Below are positions 10,006 through 21,351 of a DNA stretch of 64,000 bases, piece after piece. This stretch comes from Musa acuminata AAA Group (taxonomy: Eukaryota; Streptophyta; Magnoliopsida; Zingiberales; Musaceae). The stretch spans positions 26,493,501 to 26,557,500 of the forward strand of contig NC_088339.1 of NCBI RefSeq assembly GCF_036884655.1, in the 5' to 3' direction. The number at the start of each line of letters is the position of its first letter. Positions within the stretch are counted from its first letter, which is position 1. A program made the translations under genes and the position numbers. The notes under the pieces are model-generated. The model did not search any database, was not told the origin of the DNA, and saw only the letters and a program-made list of their open reading frames with translations.

Positions 10006-13000
10006 ATGGGCGGGAGAACCCCTCTTGTTGTCCTCACCTTTTCTCTTGCTGTTCTGACCATTAAGTTTGGGATTTCTCATGGCTGCCGAGAGACGGAGAG
10101 GAAAGCCCTCATCGACTTCAAGCGTGGACTTCATGATCCTTCCAATCGTCTCTCTTCCTGGGTCGGAGAGGACTGTTGTGCGTGGGAAGGAGTTGGCTGC
10201 AGCAACATCTCTGGTCATGTTATCAAGCTGGATCTTCGAAATAGACGACGAATGCATCTATATGAAGACTGCACTCATCAGGAGTTGTACTACTTGTCGG
10301 ATGATGATCCAGGATGCAATTGGGCAGTGCGTGGTGACATAACTCCATCACTGCGTTCTCTCCAACAACTTAATCGCCTGGACCTCAGCGGCAACTATTT
10401 TATGCATAAACCTATCCCCAAGTTCTTTGGAGCTTTCAGAAGACTAACATATCTTAACCTCTCAGGTGCAGGCTTCGTGGGTAGAGTACCTGACCAGCTC
10501 GGAAATCTATCCACTTTGCAGCACCTCGACCTTTCTTATAACTGCTATTGGGATGGTGAAGGTGATGGCTTCTTCTGCTTGTACCTTGAGAACACGAGAT
10601 GGATCTCTATGCTCACTTCCCTTCGGCATCTTAACATGACTCGTGTCCGTTTTACAAATGCGGCCAACTGGTTCCAAGATTTGAATGCACTACCACAGAT
10701 ACAAGAGATTGAATTAAGACGTTGTGAATTAGGGACCTTTACACGTTCGCTGTCTCATGTCAACTTCACATCTCTCACCACTCTTGATTTACGAGGCAAT
10801 GATATAAATTCCACCATACCAGATTGGGTGTTCAATATTACTAGCCTCGAGTTCCTTTATCTTGGTTGGAATGACCTCTATGGATTCTTTCCTAATTCTA
10901 TTGCGAAGTTGACATCTCTCAGGGCACTCGACTTGTCTGGGAGTGTGTTCCAAGATGGCTTCATGCGATTAGCTCCTATATCCAACCTCTGCAAGCTCCA
11001 AATTCTCGATCTAAGCTATGTGCCTATTAACGATGTGCTTGCCAATTTAAAAATGGTTTTCTCTGGATGTCTTAGGAATAGCATGGAGGAATTGTACCTC
11101 GGAGGCACCCAACTGAGTGGTTTCTTTCCGAATTGGCTAGGGAACATCAAGAATCTTAAATCTCTTGATCTTTCTTTCAACTCTATCTATGGATCAGTGC
11201 CTGCATCTATCAGGAATCTATCATTGCTGCAACATTTAGTTTTATATTCCAATGGTTTGAAGGGGACGATTTCGGAAGGCATCGGACAACTGAAGAGCCT
11301 TGCCTATTTGGATCTCTACAATAACTCGTTGAGCTTATCGGAGGACGACCTAGCTAATCTATCGAGTTTGAAATATTTGGACATTTCGTACAATTTCATT
11401 GAATTGAACAAAAGTAATGATTGGATCCCTCCTTTTCAGCTTCAAAGCCTCTCCATGGATTTCTGTCAAATAGGGCCCACGCCCCAATTTCCAAAATGGC
11501 TCCGAACACAAACCATTCTTCATCGACTACAATTGTCAAATGCAGGTATCAAAGACATGTTTTTCGATAGGCTTCCTTCTAGTCTCGAGTATTTGGATCT
11601 TTCTTACAACTCTCTCAATGGATCATTGCCCGCATCTCTTGGAAACCTCTCTATGCTACGATATTTGATTTTACGTTCCAATTATCTGACTGGGATGTTT
11701 CCGGAAGGCATCAAACGGTTGAAGGGACTCGTCTATTTGAATCTTTACAATAACTCGTTGAGCTTATCGGAGGATGGCCTTGCTAATCTATCAAGTTTGA
11801 AAATTTTGGACATTTCATACAACTCTATACACTTGAACAAAAGTGATGAGTGGATCCCTCCCTTTCAACTTAACACACTTTATATGCAATTCTGCCAAAT
11901 ACTACCTACACCCCATTTTCCGAAATGGTTTCGTACACAAACCACTTTTGGTGAATTAGATTTATCAAATACAGGTATGAAAGAAACGATTCCCAATTGG
12001 CTTCCATCCGGTCTCCAATATTTGGATCTCTCCAATAATATGATTGGTATGATTGGCGGTGATGTACCATATTATTTTCCAAATCTAACTGTATTGGATC
12101 TCAGCAATAACTCGTTATCAGGATATCTTCCTCCAAAAATATCAATCATGATGCCAAGTCTGGAATACTTGTCTCTCTCCGACAATAAGATTACGGGTGA
12201 GATGCCACAATTCTTTCCAAAACTGAGATATTTATTTCTTTCAAATAACTCATTCTCAGGAAATCTTCCACCAAGAATCTCAAACACAATGCCAAGCTTA
12301 CGATGGTTTGATCTATCTACAAATAATATGAGTGGCCATATCCCCTTCTCTTATTGTCGATCCAGTAATTTGGAAAGGCTTCAGCTTTCCGAAAATAATT
12401 TGTCAGGAGAGGTTCCCAAATGCTGGAAAAATTCCTCAAATTTACTTCTTTTAGACTTATCAAGCAACAAATTAGTAGGTGGAGTCCCTGATTCGCTCTG
12501 TAATTTGCAAACGCTAGAGTCGCTGCACTTGAGTCACAACAATTTATCCGGGCCGATTCCTCATTGCTTAAAGAGTTGCACAGAACTAGCTACTCTCGAC
12601 TTGGGCCACAATAACTTCATTGGGAATATACCAACTTGGATTGGAGAAAGCCTTTTGTACTTGAAGACACTTAGCTTACGCTCCAATGCCTTCACCGGCA
12701 ACATTCCTCAATTATCTTCTCTACCATATATTCGTATCTTGGATCTCTCCAACAACAATCTTTCAGGAACAATACCACAGAGCTTCGGGGACTTCAGTGC
12801 GTTAAAAGGTGCTCCTGCATATCATTGTTGTTACTTCAACAACAATACTCTCTCTGTGGAATATATGTGGCTCTTCGTAAAAGGAAGTGAAATCAAGTAT
12901 ACCACCACCAGACAACTTTCAATTGATACACTTATTGATCTCTCCAACAATAACTTATCAGGAAACATCCCTGAAGAGTTGGGGAATTTGCATGGATTGC

Positions 13001-13524
13001 GAAGCTTAAATCTGTCCGGAAATTATCTTACAGGTCAAATACCAAGAAGCATCGACGAAATGAAACAACTAGAAGTTCTCGATCTATCAAGAAATAATCT
13101 TTCGGGTGTAATTCCTTCCGGTTTGGCATCTTTGAATTTCTTGAACCAATTGAATTTATCATATAACAATCTTTCTGGAAGGATTCCCACTGGCTATCAG
13201 TTACAAACTTTTACTGATCCATCTATTTATGCTGGCAATCCAAATCTTTGTGGCCCTCCTCTCCCCAAAAATTGTACGGTGAATATAACGAAGGCTGATG
13301 AAGAAGAGCAAAATGATGATTCATTTGAGAGCAGAATTAAAACAATTTGGTTATACACAAGAATCACATTAGGATTTATTATCGGATTTTGGGCGATTTG
13401 TGGAAGCCTTTTGTTGTTACGGACATGGAGGATCGCGTACTTCCACGCCATTGATAATATATTTGACAAGCTATACGTGGTGATAGTAGTGACCATGGCA
13501 AAATACAAAAGAAAGCTACGATGA
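10006..13524 (+). CDS. RLP2: intact LRR receptor-like protein (EIX2/Cf type), 1172 aa, single exon
   Basis: This is a plasma-membrane LRR receptor without kinase, of the class that senses microbial patterns or effectors and signals through SOBIR1/BAK1 kinases (family knowledge). Residues 1-26 form a signal peptide, followed by the LRR N-cap (CRETERKALIDFKRGL) with the DCCAWEGVGC cysteine pair. About 30 LRRs of about 24 residues follow. The island near residues 935-972 carries FVKGSEIKYTT, then the last LRRs, the C-cap (GNPNLCGPPLPKNC), an acidic stretch, a membrane helix at about 1120-1138 with GxxxG (GFIIG) and a 34-residue basic tail. The start is supported by the signal peptide and by conservation of the upstream TATA and W-boxes. 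A 9-bp in-frame duplication lies at 12040-12057 relative to RLP5. Confidence 0.93.
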   Translation: MGGRTPLVVLTFSLAVLTIKFGISHGCRETERKALIDFKRGLHDPSNRLSSWVGEDCCAWEGVGCSNISGHVIKLDLRNRRRMHLYEDCTHQELYYLSDDDPGCNWAVRGDITPSLRSLQQLNRLDLSGNYFMHKPIPKFFGAFRRLTYLNLSGAGFVGRVPDQLGNLSTLQHLDLSYNCYWDGEGDGFFCLYLENTRWISMLTSLRHLNMTRVRFTNAANWFQDLNALPQIQEIELRRCELGTFTRSLSHVNFTSLTTLDLRGNDINSTIPDWVFNITSLEFLYLGWNDLYGFFPNSIAKLTSLRALDLSGSVFQDGFMRLAPISNLCKLQILDLSYVPINDVLANLKMVFSGCLRNSMEELYLGGTQLSGFFPNWLGNIKNLKSLDLSFNSIYGSVPASIRNLSLLQHLVLYSNGLKGTISEGIGQLKSLAYLDLYNNSLSLSEDDLANLSSLKYLDISYNFIELNKSNDWIPPFQLQSLSMDFCQIGPTPQFPKWLRTQTILHRLQLSNAGIKDMFFDRLPSSLEYLDLSYNSLNGSLPASLGNLSMLRYLILRSNYLTGMFPEGIKRLKGLVYLNLYNNSLSLSEDGLANLSSLKILDISYNSIHLNKSDEWIPPFQLNTLYMQFCQILPTPHFPKWFRTQTTFGELDLSNTGMKETIPNWLPSGLQYLDLSNNMIGMIGGDVPYYFPNLTVLDLSNNSLSGYLPPKISIMMPSLEYLSLSDNKITGEMPQFFPKLRYLFLSNNSFSGNLPPRISNTMPSLRWFDLSTNNMSGHIPFSYCRSSNLERLQLSENNLSGEVPKCWKNSSNLLLLDLSSNKLVGGVPDSLCNLQTLESLHLSHNNLSGPIPHCLKSCTELATLDLGHNNFIGNIPTWIGESLLYLKTLSLRSNAFTGNIPQLSSLPYIRILDLSNNNLSGTIPQSFGDFSALKGAPAYHCCYFNNNTLSVEYMWLFVKGSEIKYTTTRQLSIDTLIDLSNNNLSGNIPEELGNLHGLRSLNLSGNYLTGQIPRSIDEMKQLEVLDLSRNNLSGVIPSGLASLNFLNQLNLSYNNLSGRIPTGYQLQTFTDPSIYAGNPNLCGPPLPKNCTVNITKADEEEQNDDSFESRIKTIWLYTRITLGFIIGFWAICGSLLLLRTWRIAYFHAIDNIFDKLYVVIVVTMAKYKRKLR

Positions 13525-13800
13525 CTCTTGTTAGAGTGGGTCAACATGACTCATCCGACTTAAGCAATAGCAATGACATTGGTATATGTAGTACGCTCAT
13601 GGTTTGCATGTCTTGTCATAAAACACCGTCACATGATTTTAATTTCTGCATGTTATAATGACTGTTATATGATCTGTTGATGTTTGTCTGTGTAGTTTGT
13701 TTGTCAAAACTTTGTCATCAAAATATGAGTTCTCTGCCTATGGTTTATGCGCTGGCATTTTTTTCAAGCAGCAGTGTTTATGGTGTTCAATAAATGCGCT
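13525..13800. repeat. RLP2 3' flank (single-copy form)
   Basis: It matches the first repeat of the 3' flanks of RLP1, RLP3 and RLP5 (TTAGAG, GACTCATCCGACTTAAGCAA, TTTGCATGTCTT) but lacks the second repeat. It breaks off at about 13800, where LINE-like sequence begins. No gene is present. Confidence 0.7.
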
Positions 13801-14988
13801 GGTATTTATTTGAGTAATTCGTCCATCCTCAACTTAATCTCAGCAGTTATGGGTATAAGATGCCAAGGGGGTTCCTTGGTTCCATTGATTCAATGATCGA
13901 GATGAGTGATTGAGAGTCCGATTGAATCTTTAGGCTGGTTATTTATAGTTCTTGAGCATGGTGGAACCCTTTCATCAATGGATTGTGCGCTTGTAAGGGA
14001 AGCTGCCCACAGCAGCAATGGTGGAGTTGGAAGTCGAGAGGAAGCAAAACCCAATACCTACGGTAAGTTCAGTAAAAAAGAATGAACCATCACATTACAT
14101 AATATAGTCAAAAGTTTCACCCCTTGGGTTCGGATCCAGAGAATTGAATTTTTTTTTTTAAACAGTAACAACTTTCATCGAAATTAAAGAAAGATAACAA
14201 GAGGATTGGATGATATATCAGAATCACCCACTTTATAAAAACATGAGAACCCATTGGTTCTTAGAAAAGCAACAAGCTGATGAACTTTGCTGTTGAGAGC
14301 CTTAGGGATAAAACTGTGAGCAATGATGTGAAGTTTGGCCATAAATAACGTTACATCAGAAATAATGACAGAAAGGAACCAAGGGATTTCCTTGGCACTG
14401 TTAACAATAGATATTAGTGATTAGGAGTCAGTTTGGATCCAGGGGTGGTGCCACTGCAGTGCCTCTGTGTGTTTCAGCGCCTCCAGGACAACGAGAGCCT
14501 CTGCCATTAGGGGATTCGATCGGCCCACAGCTAGCGATGAGTTTGCAGCAAAGAGGAAGATAAATCTGGTTCCTGCAGAAAATTCGAAGTGAAGTAAAAG
14601 ATTTATCACATTGTAATATGTAGCTGTAGATCCCATTACCTGGTTGAGGATACATAGTGCATATATTCCTAGTTTTCTCAGGCGAAGGATATGATTCAGC
14701 GATTTCATTGATGAGGGCAATCACCCTGGAGACTACGGTAGGAGGTTTGGCACGACAGTTATGGAATCTGACCTCATTCCTATTGAGCCAAAGACAACAA
14801 AAAGAATAGGAAATGAGACTTAAGATCGTTCTAGAGATTTGTTTGTCATGACCATCTCCCTCGTGAAGCCAAGATAAGCCCATGTGTCAAAGAACTTGAA
14901 ACAAATTTCAATTTGGCCTGGAGCAGATTCCAAAAAGAGAGGGCTGAAGAACATCGTAGGAGAATATGTGGGGAGGTATCTACCGAAT
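13800..14988 (-). mobile_element. LINE copy 1, 3' half with RNase H-like region (interrupted by LTR element)
   Basis: The minus strand encodes, with frame breaks, the C-terminal part of a plant LINE ORF2. Recognisable pieces are a segment near 14880-14690 with WLNRNEVRFHN, an RNase H-like stretch near 14590-14421 (AEALVVLEALKH then a QTDS acidic motif), and a continued C-terminal region down to about 14170. A T-run at about 14152-14160 reads as poly(A) on the minus strand. The N-terminal neighbour, a zf-RVT-like segment, continues at 21352-21720 on the far side of the chromovirus, so the LINE was split by that insertion. A second, uninterrupted copy lies at 26096-26940. Confidence 0.7.
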
Positions 14989-15728
14989 TGTCACGACCTT
15001 AGCTGGAATTGCCTAAGGTGTGAGGCACCCTTGCGGCCAAAGACTCGAACTTAGCTTGCGTTGCCTAAGTCGCGCTTCGCCCTTGCGATCTTGCTCCGCA
15101 AGGATCAGCCACTTTGTAACCTCTCGCAGGTCCCGAAGGACCTGTAAAAGAGAAAGAAAGTTAGATCGAAAGAACGAGCAACGGACAAGTCCCGAAGTCT
15201 CGCGAAAAGGGAAGCTTTACAAGCAAATCGTCGAACACCTTGTGTGCACAAGAGAAAAGAGGGAGAGGGAGAAAAACAAGGCTTTCAAGGATGAACGAAC
15301 AGCTGCAAGCCCACAAACAGCCGCTCACCTGGTCCCGGGCGCAAAACCAAGTTCCCGTAAAGGTCACGTGCGAACTTGCGAAAGAGTGTTCAACGCCCGG
15401 TATATAACCGAAGCCCCATCCAGCCATGTGCCACCCGGGGGGTTCCTGGGTGCTGAGATGGCTGACATTTTGGTGAGCGGAGGCAGCACTCCGCTCACCT
15501 CCCACGGCACGCAAAAACGGAGCCGTTTTGGGCTGTTTTGGGGCTGTTTTGCTCGGTTCGGTGAGCGATCGCTTTGCAACGCTGCAGCTTGTTCGAACTT
15601 ACATACTTACAGTAAAATGGCCCAAAACCATGAGAAAACATGCTGTCAAGCAGCTGTACATACGGGTGTGAGGGACAAACGGTTCGTTGAACGGAGTTGT
15701 TGCGGGTGCGCGACGACCGTTCGTGACA
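14989..15728 (-). repeat. 3' LTR of the chromovirus
   Basis: 740 bp, bounded by the inverted repeat TGTCACGA/TCGTGACA. It differs from the other LTR by lacking a 51-bp internal tandem repeat and by having a 10-bp insertion near 15570. The long open frame 15020-15892 seen across it on the plus strand is incidental. Confidence 0.93.
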
Positions 15729-15740
15729 TTCTCCCCCACT
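15729..15740 (-). other. Polypurine tract of the chromovirus
   Basis: AGTGGGGGAGAA on the minus strand abuts the 3' LTR, where plus-strand DNA synthesis is primed. It overlaps the last base of the polyprotein stop codon (TAA). The same tract stands before the 3' LTR of the element at 58-62 kb. Confidence 0.85.
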
Positions 15741-18700
15741 TAAACTGTCGACGCCCTCGTCGACGCTTGTTGGTAGTTGTTGATGACTTCTTCTTCATGT
15801 CGCAGGGCGTCTTCAGGCTCCGAACTAGCTTCAGTTCGGGGAAGCTTTCGCCACTTCACCAAGTACTCTGTCTGTTCCGCTCCGCTGGGTAGCTTTATCT
15901 TACGATCCGCCAGAATGGTTTCCACTTGCTTCTCGTAGGAGGCTGTGATGGGAGGAAGCTGAGTTGGAACACTTCGAGAAGCGTCTTGCGGATCCGAATG
16001 GTAGGCCTTCAGGTTGCTGGCGTGCAGAACGTTGTGAATTTTGAACCACGCCGGCAGCTGCAACTTGTAAGAAACATTGCCTACTCTGCTGATAATTGGG
16101 AAGGGCCCTTCATACTTATGCACTAATCCTTTGTGAACTCTGTTCCTGAAGAATTGGAGTGATGCTGGTTGGAGCTTTACCAACACCAAATCGCCAACTT
16201 TGAACTCTTGTGATCGCCTTCCCAAGTATGCCCACTTCTTCATCCGTTTTGCCGCCTTCTCCAAGTAAGCTCGCGCAATATCGGCATTTCGATGCCACTC
16301 CTTTGCGAAATGATAGGCTGATGGACTACTCCCAGTATACCCAATTACCATAGTGTGCGGAGTCGACGGTTGTTGTCCTGTGATAATTTCGAAGGGGCTC
16401 TTGTTGGATGCAGAGCTCCGCTGCAAGTTGTAGGAGAATTGGGCGATGTCCAACAGCTTCACCCAATCTCATTGATTGGCACTCACATAGTGCCGGAGAT
16501 ACTGCTCCAAGAGCGAATTTATTCTTTCAGTCTGGCCATTCGTCTGGGGGTGGAGGCTTGTAGAGAAGTATAACTTTGACCCCAACAATTTGAATAGCTC
16601 GGTCCAGAATCGTCCCAGGAACCGAGCATCACGTTCACTAATGATATTGTGTGGGACTCCCCAATACTTCACTACACCCTTCATCATCAGTCTAGCCGCC
16701 TCTTCAGCTGAACAATGTAGGGGAGCAGCAATGAAAGCTGCGTACTTTGAAAACCGATCGACCACCACGAGTATCGATCCAAGTCCCCCTACAGGTGGCA
16801 AGCTTGATATGAAGTCTAAGGAAATGCTCTCCCATGGCCTTTCTGGTACGGGCAACGGCTCCAAAAGTCCCACCGGCTTCCGCTGCTCCGCCTTGTCTTG
16901 TTGACAAGTAAGGCATGTTCGAACATACTCCTCCACATCAATCCCCATCTTTGGCCAGTAGAAGGCCCTCTCCACGAGAGCCAACGTTCTGTGAATGCCG
17001 GGGTGTCCAACCCAAAGGGAATCGTGACACTCTTTTAAGAGTTCACGCCTTAAATTGTCCACTCGGGGAACATAAATCCTATTCCCTTTTGTGTAAACAA
17101 GTCCCTCCTGGACCCAAAATCGTCGTGCCTTGCCTTCTTTGATGAGCTGCATCAGAATAACTGCCTGGGGATCACTATACAGTCCATCTCTGATTCGGGA
17201 AAGGAAGTTGGAGTGTAACTGACTTGCTTGGCCTCTGCCCTCCAGTTGTGCAGCATTCACGCATTCCACTTTCCGACTCAGCGCATCGGCCACGACATTC
17301 GCCTTCCCGGGCTTGTATTCCATTGCCATATCAAATTCAGCCAGGAAGTCCTGCCACCGTGCTTGCTTTGGGGAGAGCTTCTTCTGAGTTTGGAAATAAC
17401 TCAGGGCGATGTTGTCTGTCCTCAGCACAAATCGCGACCCGAGAAGGTAGTGTCGCCAAACTCGTAGATAGTGAATCACTGTTGTCATCTCCTTCTCATG
17501 CACTGGATACCGCCTCTCGGTCTCGTTGAGTTTGCGGCTCTCGTAGGCCACCGGATGACCTTCCTGCATGAGTACTCCTCCAATAGCGAAGGCCGAAGCA
17601 TCTGTGTGGACTTCAAAGGGCTCTCCATAGTTTGGCAATTTGAGCACTGGTTCTTCTAGGACAGCAGCTTTTAGGTCTTGGAATGCTATCTCACATTTGT
17701 CCGACCACTTCCAAGGCTGCTCCTTCTTCAGCAACTTCGTCAGTGGGGTTGCCCGCTTCGAATACCCGGCAATGAAGCGTCGATAGTAGTTGACGAAACC
17801 AAGGAAGGATCTCAACTCTGGCACCTTCTTTGGAGTTCGCCATTCCGCAACTGCTTGCACCTTCGACTTGTCCATCCGAATGGAGCCATCACCGATTCGA
17901 TGCCCCAAGAATAGGATCTCAGTTTGAGCAAAGTAGCATTTCTCCATTTTTACGAACAATGTGTTCTCCCTGAGAACCTTGAAAATCGTCCGAAGGTGCT
18001 TGACATGCTCCTCGAGCGTTTGGCTGTAGACGACGATATCGTCCAAGTAGACGACCACGAACTTATCCAAATACTCCTTGAATAGCTGGTTCATGAGAGT
18101 ACAGAATGTGGCCGGAGCGTTGGTTAAGCCAAAAGGCATTACCAAGAACTCAAACGCTCCATATCTGGTCACACAAGTAGTCTTTGCTTCGTCGCCTTCA
18201 GCAATGCGCACCTGCCAATATCCCGACCGAAGGTCGAGTTTTGAGAAATACTTCGCCTTGCCCAATTGATCGAACAAGTCCGCAATGAGCGGGATGGGAT
18301 ACTTGTTCTCCACTGTTACTTTGTTGAGGGCTCGGTAGTCGACGCATAATCGGAGGCTCCCATCTTGTTTCTTCTGGAAGAGAACTGGAGCTCCGAAAGG
18401 TGCTTTTGAGTTGCGGATGAGACCACCGCTTAGCAGTTCACCTAACTGCTTTCTGAGTTCTGCCAACTCTGGCGGGGGCATGCGGTAGGGTGGTCTCGCT
18501 GGAGGCTTCACTCCTGGCTCCAGCTCGATACTGTGATCCATGCCTCTGCGTGGTGGAAGAGTCTTCGGCAACTTGGGTGGCATAACGTCTTTGAAGTCCT
18601 TCAGGACGTTCGCCACCATAGTAGGTTCTCGAATGGCCTCTTCGTTGAGTGGCTCTAGCTTCATAGCAGCCACGAATGTCAATTCGCCCTTTCGCACCCC

Positions 18701-20509
18701 TTTCTTTAATTGTAACGCCGAAATATGTTGGGGCTCCTTGGTTCCTCTCCGAGAGACGGGAACCACGCAGGGGTCATCGCCTCCCATCATACATAGGGAG
18801 TTCAAGAACGGCATCGGCACCAACTTCGCCGCGTGCATAAACTCCATTCCAAGAATCACTTGGAAGTCGTCCAGTGGCACGGCCATCATGTTGGTGTTTC
18901 CGCTCCAAGTCCCGATTTTGATAGGAACACCCTTCGCCAACCCGGAGATTCGCCTGGCCTCCGAGTTCACCGCTTTCATTCGGCTTGGGCTCTTCTCCAA
19001 GGTCAACCCAAGTCGCTGTGCTTCGCGATCGGCTATGAAGTTGTGGGTAGCGCCCGTATCCACTATTGCACGGGTCGTTTGGCCATTTAGCTTAATGTCC
19101 ACATACATCAGCTCGCTACTTCCTGCTTTTTGTGCCTTCGTCTTTATGTTCTCCCCCACTTGACCCCGCATAGCGTTCAGCAAACGCATTGCTCCCATTC
19201 GGGGTCCTTGCGACTCCTCATCGTCGCTGCTGGATTCAGAACTGCTTGAGCTAAGGGCGACAGCTTTGCCCTTGTCCGATCGGGGAGGGTGGATGGAAGC
19301 CGTCAATGCATTGAGTGCTTGTTTTTGTGGGCACTCCCTTACCATGTGCGGTCCTCCGCACAAGAAGCATCCTCCAGGTTTTGAGGCCTTGCCTTTCGGG
19401 TTTAGCCCTTTGTGGGAGCTCTTCTTCTTCTGTTCGCCCCCGAGCTCCTTCCCTCGAGAATGTTTTGCAGGGCGATTGCCTGAAGATTGTTTCCTTCTCG
19501 CTGGGTCTTCAGAGGAAACAAAGTCGGTAAGCCTTTCTGCAGCTGCAATTGCCCCGACTACATCGGTAACATTCCTTCGATTCAACTCCTGTTGAGCCCA
19601 TGGTTTCAAACCATCAAGGAAGCTGAACAACTTGTCCTTCTCGGACATGTCCTGTATGTCCAGCATTAGTGCAGAAAACTGCTTCACATAGTCTCGGATG
19701 GTGGTACTTTGGCGGAGTTGTCTCAACTTCCTTCTTGCGACGAACTCTGTGTTCTCCGGTAGGAACTGAGTTCTCAACTCCCGCTTCAAGTCTTCCCATG
19801 TGTCGACTCGACACCGACCTTGTTGGATTTCCTCCCAACGAGTTCGCCACCAAAGTTTCGCATCTCCATTCAGATACATTGTTGCTATAGAAACTTTGGT
19901 ATCTTCAGAATCGGGCCTCGTAGCTCGGAAGTATTGCTCCATGTCGAACAGAAAGTTCTCGAGCTCCTTGGCATCTCTGGCCCCTCCATATCCATGGGGC
20001 TCAGGTGCCCTCAAATTTTGTGGCGGTGCAGCGCGGGTGTTGCCTCCTCCCGCATTTAGCATTCTTGTAAGCATGGCCACCTTTGCGGTGAGTTCCGCCA
20101 CAACATCTTGTAAGTGCTGCACGGAGTCCTTGGTGTCATCAGACAATCGGTCGACTAGGGCCTCGACCTTGTCGATCCTGGACTCCGCTTCCTCTTGCGA
20201 GCTCTCTACCCCAACAAGTCTTTGTTGGCCATGGTAGAGTTCCTCCATGCTCGCTTCCAGAACATCCAGGCGGGTTTCCGCCGTCGTGAGTCTCTCCTTA
20301 TGACTCTTTTTCCCAGTTAGCGCACCAGATTGCGCTTCCTCCGCTCGCGGAGAGTTGCCAACTTCTCGCTCATCCTGTTCGCTGCCGCGATCCTCGTGAG
20401 CGGCTCCAACAGCATGAGAGCGAGTGTGCACATGCAGCCCACCTGCGGCTTCTTGGGGCAAGGTTCCGGCTTGCCCCGTCTTGCTTGATTCGCCACGATG
20501 CTTTGCCAT
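15740..20509 (-). pseudogene. Gag-pol polyprotein with one nonsense codon and altered integrase residue
   Basis: One frame runs from the ATG at 20509 to a TGA at 16469-16471 (1346 aa) and continues in the same frame to a TAA at 15740. Order: coiled coil (about residues 70-150), gag domain (about 200-300), zinc knuckle near 380 (CFLC..PH....C), protease DTGA near 483, reverse transcriptase YLDD near 820, RNase H TDAS near 970, integrase HHCC finger near 1165-1205, catalytic core, and a chromodomain near 15790-15900. The TGA falls after the integrase motif NGQTE, in a position where homologues have a basic residue, consistent with CGA or AGA to TGA. The second catalytic aspartate of the integrase (SDRD in relatives) reads SERD. 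The copy is probably not autonomous now. Confidence 0.9.
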
Positions 20510-20555
20510 GGCGAAGTTGCGAAGTTCGTTTGCTGTTCGATCGAAGAGCTTGCCC

Positions 20556-20567
20556 GCTCTGATACCA
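20556..20567 (-). other. Primer binding site (initiator Met tRNA)
   Basis: On the minus strand TGGTATCAGAGC follows the 5' LTR after three bases (TTG). It complements the 3' end of plant initiator Met tRNA, the usual primer for Ty1 and Ty3 elements in plants. Confidence 0.9.
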
Positions 20568-20570
20568 CAA

Positions 20571-21351
20571 TGTCACGACCTTAGCTGGAATTGCCTAAGG
20601 TGTAAGGCACCCTTGCGGCCAAAGACTCAAACTTAGCTTGCGTTGCCTAAGTCGCGAGTCACCCGTGTGGCAAAGACGCGAACTTAGCTTGCGTTGCCTA
20701 AGTCGCGCTTCGCCCTTGCGATCTTGCTCCGCAAGGATCAGCCACTTTGTAACCTCTCGCAGGTCCCGAAGGACCTGTAAAAGAGAAAGAAAGTTAGATC
20801 GAAAGAACGAGCAACGGACAAGTCCCGAAGTCTCGCGAAAAGGGAAGCTTTACAAGCAAATCGTCGAACACCTTGTGTGCACAAGAGAAAAGAGGGAGAG
20901 GGAGAAAAACAAGGCTTTCAAGGATGAACGAACAGCTGCAAGCCCACAAATAGCCGCTCACCTGGTCCCGGGCACAAAACCAAGTTCCCGTAAAGGTCAC
21001 GTGCGAACTTGCGAAAGAGTGTTCAACGCCCGGTATATAACCGAAGCCCCATCCAGCCATGTGCCACCCGGGGGGTTCCTAGGTGCTGAGATGACTAACA
21101 TTTTGGTGAGCGGAGGCAGCACTCCGCTCACCTCCCGCGGCACGCGAAAACGGAGCCGTTTTGGGCTGTTTTGGGGCTGTTTTGCTCGGTTCGGTGAGCG
21201 ATCGCTGCAGCTTGTTCGAACTTATATATTTACAGCAAAATGGCCCAAAACCATGAGAAAACATGCTGTCAAGCAGCTGTACATGCGGGTGTGAGCGACG
21301 AACGGTTCGTTGAACGGAGTTGTTGCAGGTGCGCGACGACCGTTCGTGACA
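20571..21351 (-). repeat. 5' LTR of the chromovirus
   Basis: 781 bp, with the same termini as the 3' LTR. It is longer because a 51-bp unit (AACTTAGCTTGCGTTGCCTA and following) is tandemly duplicated around 20630-20710. It lies immediately before the primer binding site. Confidence 0.93.

Larger units (their letters stand above)
14989..21351 (-). mobile_element. Full-length Ty3/gypsy chromovirus
   Basis: A complete LTR retrotransposon in minus orientation: 5' LTR 20571-21351, tRNA primer site 20556-20567, gag-pol 15740-20509, polypurine tract 15729-15740, 3' LTR 14989-15728. Both LTRs start TGTCACGA and end TCGTGACA. Flanks are GAAT on the left and GAAA on the right, a near-perfect 4-bp target duplication; the paralogous empty site at 26591-26603 reads ACCGAAAGGTGAC. 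A C-terminal chromodomain places it among chromoviruses. By hand I count about 16 substitutions between the LTRs, almost all transitions, plus a 51-bp and a 10-bp indel, so the insertion is fairly recent but not brand new. Confidence 0.93.

Noticed and set aside
15020..15892. 290-codon plus-strand frame
   Set aside because: It lies in the chromovirus 3' LTR and the antisense of the polyprotein end; a similar frame recurs in the other LTR. It is not a gene.
18540..19163. 207-codon plus-strand frame
   Set aside because: Antisense shadow of the protease/reverse transcriptase linker region of the polyprotein on the other strand.
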